A DNA stretch of 64,000 nt from RDXT01 sp033762375 (lineage in GTDB: Bacteria; Bacteroidota; Bacteroidia; J057). The notes under the pieces are model-generated. The model was not told the origin of the DNA. It did not search any database and was given only the letters and a program-made list of their open reading frames with translations. The DNA is taken from NCBI GenBank assembly GCA_033762375.1, contig JANRLQ010000063.1, forward strand, positions 17,288 to 81,287, written 5' to 3'. The position numbers and the translations under genes are program-made. Below are positions 61,494 through 64,000 of the stretch, one piece after another. Within the stretch, counting starts at the first letter, position 1, and the number at the start of each line of letters is the position of its first letter.

Positions 61494-62009
61494 TTATGGG
61501 ATGATGGCTTTGACAAAGCGGCTGTCCCAGTGTGGATCGCTCAGCCAACTGGTGGTAACACCGAGCTGGGTAGTCGCGTGAATAAACTCCGCATCCCCAT
61601 TTTTGACCTGGATGACGAGGCCTACATGGCCTACTTTGCCAGCGGTATTGTAGCTGAAAAAGACCAGATGACCCGGGCGCAGGTTTTTGCGATCCACAGG
61701 GGTACCTGTCTGCGCCATGGCAGAGGAGGAGCGGGGCAGGGTTTTATCGGCCGCCAAAAAAGACGTATAAACCAGTCCTGAGCAGTCCATGCCAGCGCGG
61801 GTGGTACCTCCGTACTTGTAGGGCGTGCCTGCGTACGACTTGGCGGTCTGGATGACGGTGCGGGTGGTGGCATCCAGCGGGGCAGCTTCTGTGGCGGATG
61901 GGGTAGCGGTATTGCGCCGGGCGATCTCACGGGTGGGGCTGCATGCCGTCAACAGCAGGGGCAGCACGGCAACTAAGAGCCATATCCGGGGTGAAATAAC
62001 AGGTCTCAT
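61494..62009 (-). CDS. NlpC/P60-family cell-wall hydrolase lipoprotein
   Basis: The 171-residue lipoprotein (lipobox LLTAC, Cys23) has the NlpC/P60 active site: Cys76 in GMDCSGLV, His128 in KVGHVGLV and His144 in FIHATT. These enzymes cleave D-glutamyl-meso-DAP or similar peptides in peptidoglycan. The length is usual for a single-domain enzyme. It is separate from the neighbouring two-gene lipoprotein operon by about 80 bases. Confidence 0.92.
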   Translation of the reverse strand: MRPVISPRIWLLVAVLPLLLTACSPTREIARRNTATPSATEAAPLDATTRTVIQTAKSYAGTPYKYGGTTRAGMDCSGLVYTSFLAADKTLPRSSSAMAQTGTPVDRKNLRPGHLVFFSYNTAGKVGHVGLVIQVKNGDAEFIHATTQLGVTTSWLSDPHWDSRFVKAIIP

Positions 62010-62255
62010 GGTGTTTCAGGGATAGGGAAATGTAACAGGGTAATGAATATCACAATCACCAAACGCAATATTACAAGCCCGTGTTGTACCGATTGCGCAA
62101 CAATTAAAAGCTGACCTTACGTGCGCCGGTGCCAGATAAAATTTGTTGCGGGAAGGGTTTTTGCCGCTTCTTTGCGGGCAGGGTTTTACCGGTCCGATAT
62201 TTTTCCATATATTCGAACGATTTTCTTACACCCCGGCTGTAAAAAAGCGCTCATA

Positions 62256-63653
62256 ATGAAGAAGTACCTTTTGCTCGCAGTAATGACCGTCCTGCTTATG
62301 CCTGCCAGGGCTCAGCAGTTTTTGATAGACACGGTTTACTTTGACTTTGACAGCTACATTCTCCAGGATCAGCACAGATTTACCCTTGACTCGCTGATCA
62401 ACCGGTTTGGGTCTTTTCCTACGTATTATGTAGAAATTTATGGCCACACAGACAGCATCGGGTCGGAGGCATATAACCTCGAACTCTCCGAGCAGCGTGC
62501 CCGCGCCGTAGCACTCTACATGCGGGAGAAAGGTCTGATCCTGGACCGGATCGAATACAAGGGCCTCGGCACCCAGAAGCCTGTCATGTCCAATGAAACC
62601 TTCGAAGGACGACGGCTGAACCGCCGGGCTGATATTGCGGTTGTATTCTCCAAAGAAGCCCCCAAGCCCACCCCTCCGCCGGTAGCTGTGGTCGAAGAGC
62701 CCAAGGAACCGCCGGTACCCGTAATTGATCCCGCCTCGATCACGGATACGTTTCGCCTCAAAAAACTGGAAACAGTTGATATAAACCCGACCCACCGCAC
62801 CCTGATCTACTCACCTGCCGGGGGCCGGATCGTGATCCCGCCAGGGGCTTTTGTGACCAGTGCTGAGACCGTCGCGATTGAGGTCAAGGAAATGTATGAG
62901 CGCAAGGATATGATCCTCAGCGAGATGCCTACGGTATCCAAAGAAGGCCCCCTGGAAGGTCCGGGCGTACTCTCCTTCACCGCTACCGTTGACGGACGGG
63001 AGGTCAAAGTCCAGAAGGATGCCCGTTTTGAAGTCAGAATTCCGGCTACCCGCCGCGACGAAGATATGGGCGTGTACAGCGGAGCCGCTACTGCCCGTGG
63101 CGGTGCCCGCAACAAGACTACCTACAAACTCCTGGCTAACCTGCCTGGTATGTCTCCCGTCAAAACCTGGAATGCTGTGCCGGATACGGAAGTGCGGTAT
63201 GTAGGCCAGGACAAAACCTATGTGTTTGAGACGGATGAACCCGCTGCCTACATGGTGGCCCGCCCGCTGTATCACTCTCAAAATACGGATACCAAAGACG
63301 CTGGATTTGACATTGAGCTCAAACTCAAAGGAAAACGGTTTGAAAAAGGTACCCAAGTCATGATCGCCGGTGAGGTCGTCAAAACCTATATCCCGATGAC
63401 CAAAAAAGACGTCCGCACCTATACGGCGACCAAAGTGAAGTTTTTGGATGCCAAAACCAAAATGGTGGTTGTGGCGATCCAGTACGACGATCAGGGCAAT
63501 CCCTGGGTCATCAAGCGGAGTTTTACCCCTGGCGAATTTGCGACAGGTAAGAAGAAAGACCCCAAAAACCGTCCGGTGATCCAGATTAAGGCAAAATTCC
63601 GGAAGATGGATACGGACCGTGCCAATGAGTTGCTCCTGGAGCTGAACAAATAA
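62256..63653 (+). CDS. OmpA-domain protein with N-terminal OmpA and large C-terminal region
   Basis: The ATG at 62256 (MKKYLLLAVMTVLLMPARAQ) is chosen; the longer frame has no signal peptide. The OmpA-like domain comes first (residues about 21-155: YFDFDSYILQD, EIYGHTDSIGSEAYNLELSEQRA, GLGTQKPV, NRRADIAVVF), binding peptidoglycan. A Pro-rich linker (PKPTPPPVAVVEE) leads to a C-terminal beta-rich part (IVIPPGAFVTSAETVAIEVKE). Usually OmpA domains are at the C-terminus, so the order is inverted here. It is likely a periplasmic or outer-membrane-attached structural protein. Confidence 0.82.
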   Translation: MKKYLLLAVMTVLLMPARAQQFLIDTVYFDFDSYILQDQHRFTLDSLINRFGSFPTYYVEIYGHTDSIGSEAYNLELSEQRARAVALYMREKGLILDRIEYKGLGTQKPVMSNETFEGRRLNRRADIAVVFSKEAPKPTPPPVAVVEEPKEPPVPVIDPASITDTFRLKKLETVDINPTHRTLIYSPAGGRIVIPPGAFVTSAETVAIEVKEMYERKDMILSEMPTVSKEGPLEGPGVLSFTATVDGREVKVQKDARFEVRIPATRRDEDMGVYSGAATARGGARNKTTYKLLANLPGMSPVKTWNAVPDTEVRYVGQDKTYVFETDEPAAYMVARPLYHSQNTDTKDAGFDIELKLKGKRFEKGTQVMIAGEVVKTYIPMTKKDVRTYTATKVKFLDAKTKMVVVAIQYDDQGNPWVIKRSFTPGEFATGKKKDPKNRPVIQIKAKFRKMDTDRANELLLELNK

Positions 63654-63678
63654 GAGAGGGCACCCGCCTGCTTCTGAT

Positions 63679-63709
63679 ACCAAAGGCCGCCTCCGAGGCG
63701 GCCTTTGGT
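63679..63709. terminator. Strong bidirectional intrinsic terminator
   Basis: ACCAAAGGCCGCCT and AGGCGGCCTTTGGT form a near-perfect 14-bp stem with a minimal loop. It separates the OmpA-domain gene from the leftward gene at the window edge. Confidence 0.85.
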
Positions 63710-63726
63710 TATATTACAACCTGGGT

Positions 63727-64000
63727 TTAAACACCAGCCTGAAAGTTTTTCCCCTCAAACCCTGCCGGAACCATCAGTTCAAAAGTATCATCTGTCATCC
63801 GGCCTACATAGAGGCCCTGGCTCAGGGCGAGGTTTCGTACGGACTCAGGGGTATTGCCGCCGACGAGCAGGCCATAACACCGTTTTTGGCTATGCTCAGG
63901 AAAAAACACCGGAAAAGCCGCCAGGGTATCAAGCAGTTGCTGTACATCAGCGTCCCGGAGGCGTGTTTTGATCTCTGCGATGATGGCTATGTTGCGGTCG
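63727..64000 (-). CDS. PD-(D/E)XK nuclease-like protein, C-terminal fragment (cut by window edge)
   Basis: The frame stays open to base 64000, giving the last 90 or so residues. They include IAIIAEIKTRL (the Glu-x-Lys of a PD-(D/E)XK core), DVQQLLDTLAAFPVFFPE and YGLLVGGNT, a pattern typical of DUF3782-like nuclease-fold proteins. The N-terminus lies outside the window, so neither its full domain order nor its start is visible. Confidence 0.7.
   Translation of the reverse strand, partial: DRNIAIIAEIKTRLRDADVQQLLDTLAAFPVFFPEHSQKRCYGLLVGGNTPESVRNLALSQGLYVGRMTDDTFELMVPAGFEGKNFQAGV

Noticed and set aside
1..64000. tRNA, rRNA, CRISPR arrays, intact insertion sequences
   Set aside because: None was recognised by eye on either strand; a tool search could still find a short tRNA missed here.

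Overview
The window looks like chromosomal DNA from a Bacteroidota bacterium, most likely near the Saprospiria/Lewinella group (taxon inferred, not proven). The evidence is: two TonB-dependent receptors, one paired with a DUF4249 lipoprotein; at least five secreted proteins with a C-terminal type IX secretion (T9SS) sorting domain; choice-of-anchor-B proteins; promoter -7 boxes of the TAnnTTTG type; and moderate-to-high GC with dense, short-gapped genes. No rRNA, tRNA, CRISPR array, intact insertion sequence or prophage was seen.

Layout. 1-1292: end of an AAA ATPase gene. 1537-6661: a probable phytate-scavenging cluster (T9SS-type surface protein, TonB receptor, beta-propeller phytase). 6676-9000: small leftward genes, including a 59-residue ORF with its own promoter and terminator. 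9108-15266: isoaspartyl peptidase, then a tight rightward series (lipoprotein, SCO1-like protein, cytochrome c, dienoyl-CoA isomerase, DoxX protein, penicillin-binding protein 1A). 15324-15923: a Uma2-type nuclease gene lying between two copies of a 27-bp near-identical repeat. 16326-18961: envelope proteins. 19037-23464: a 1475-residue secreted protein made of 28 GGSF-type repeats. 23608-34158: metabolic, envelope and redox genes (serine dehydratase alpha, PhoX-like phosphatase, SirB1-like protein, COX3-like protein, flavin monooxygenase, DUF4230), plus a collapsed Rpn-type transposase remnant. 34227-39879: a leftward series ending in the TonB receptor/DUF4249 pair. 40147-48283: tandem choice-of-anchor-B paralogues and an M43 metalloprotease, all apparently T9SS cargo. 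48397-51346: an SRAP-like protein without its catalytic residues, a UbiA prenyltransferase, and overlapping nuoI-hslV genes.

51569-55738 is the accessory-looking section. A membrane-anchored FGE-fold (formylglycine-generating-enzyme-like) protein is followed by a caspase/TPR-like/FGE fusion, with palindromic repeat elements and a second Uma2 gene alongside. Both FGE domains lack active-site cysteines. Both end in a lectin-fold tail whose composition resembles the variable regions of diversity-generating retroelements, although no reverse transcriptase or template repeat lies in the window. This is the best candidate here for an uncharacterised conflict or signalling system.

55968-64000: a YyaL-type thioredoxin-fold protein, a two-gene envelope operon with a 56-bp overlap, an NlpC/P60 hydrolase, an OmpA-domain protein, and the C-terminal end of a PD-(D/E)XK nuclease-like gene. 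All names are from reading sequence alone; no database search was run.
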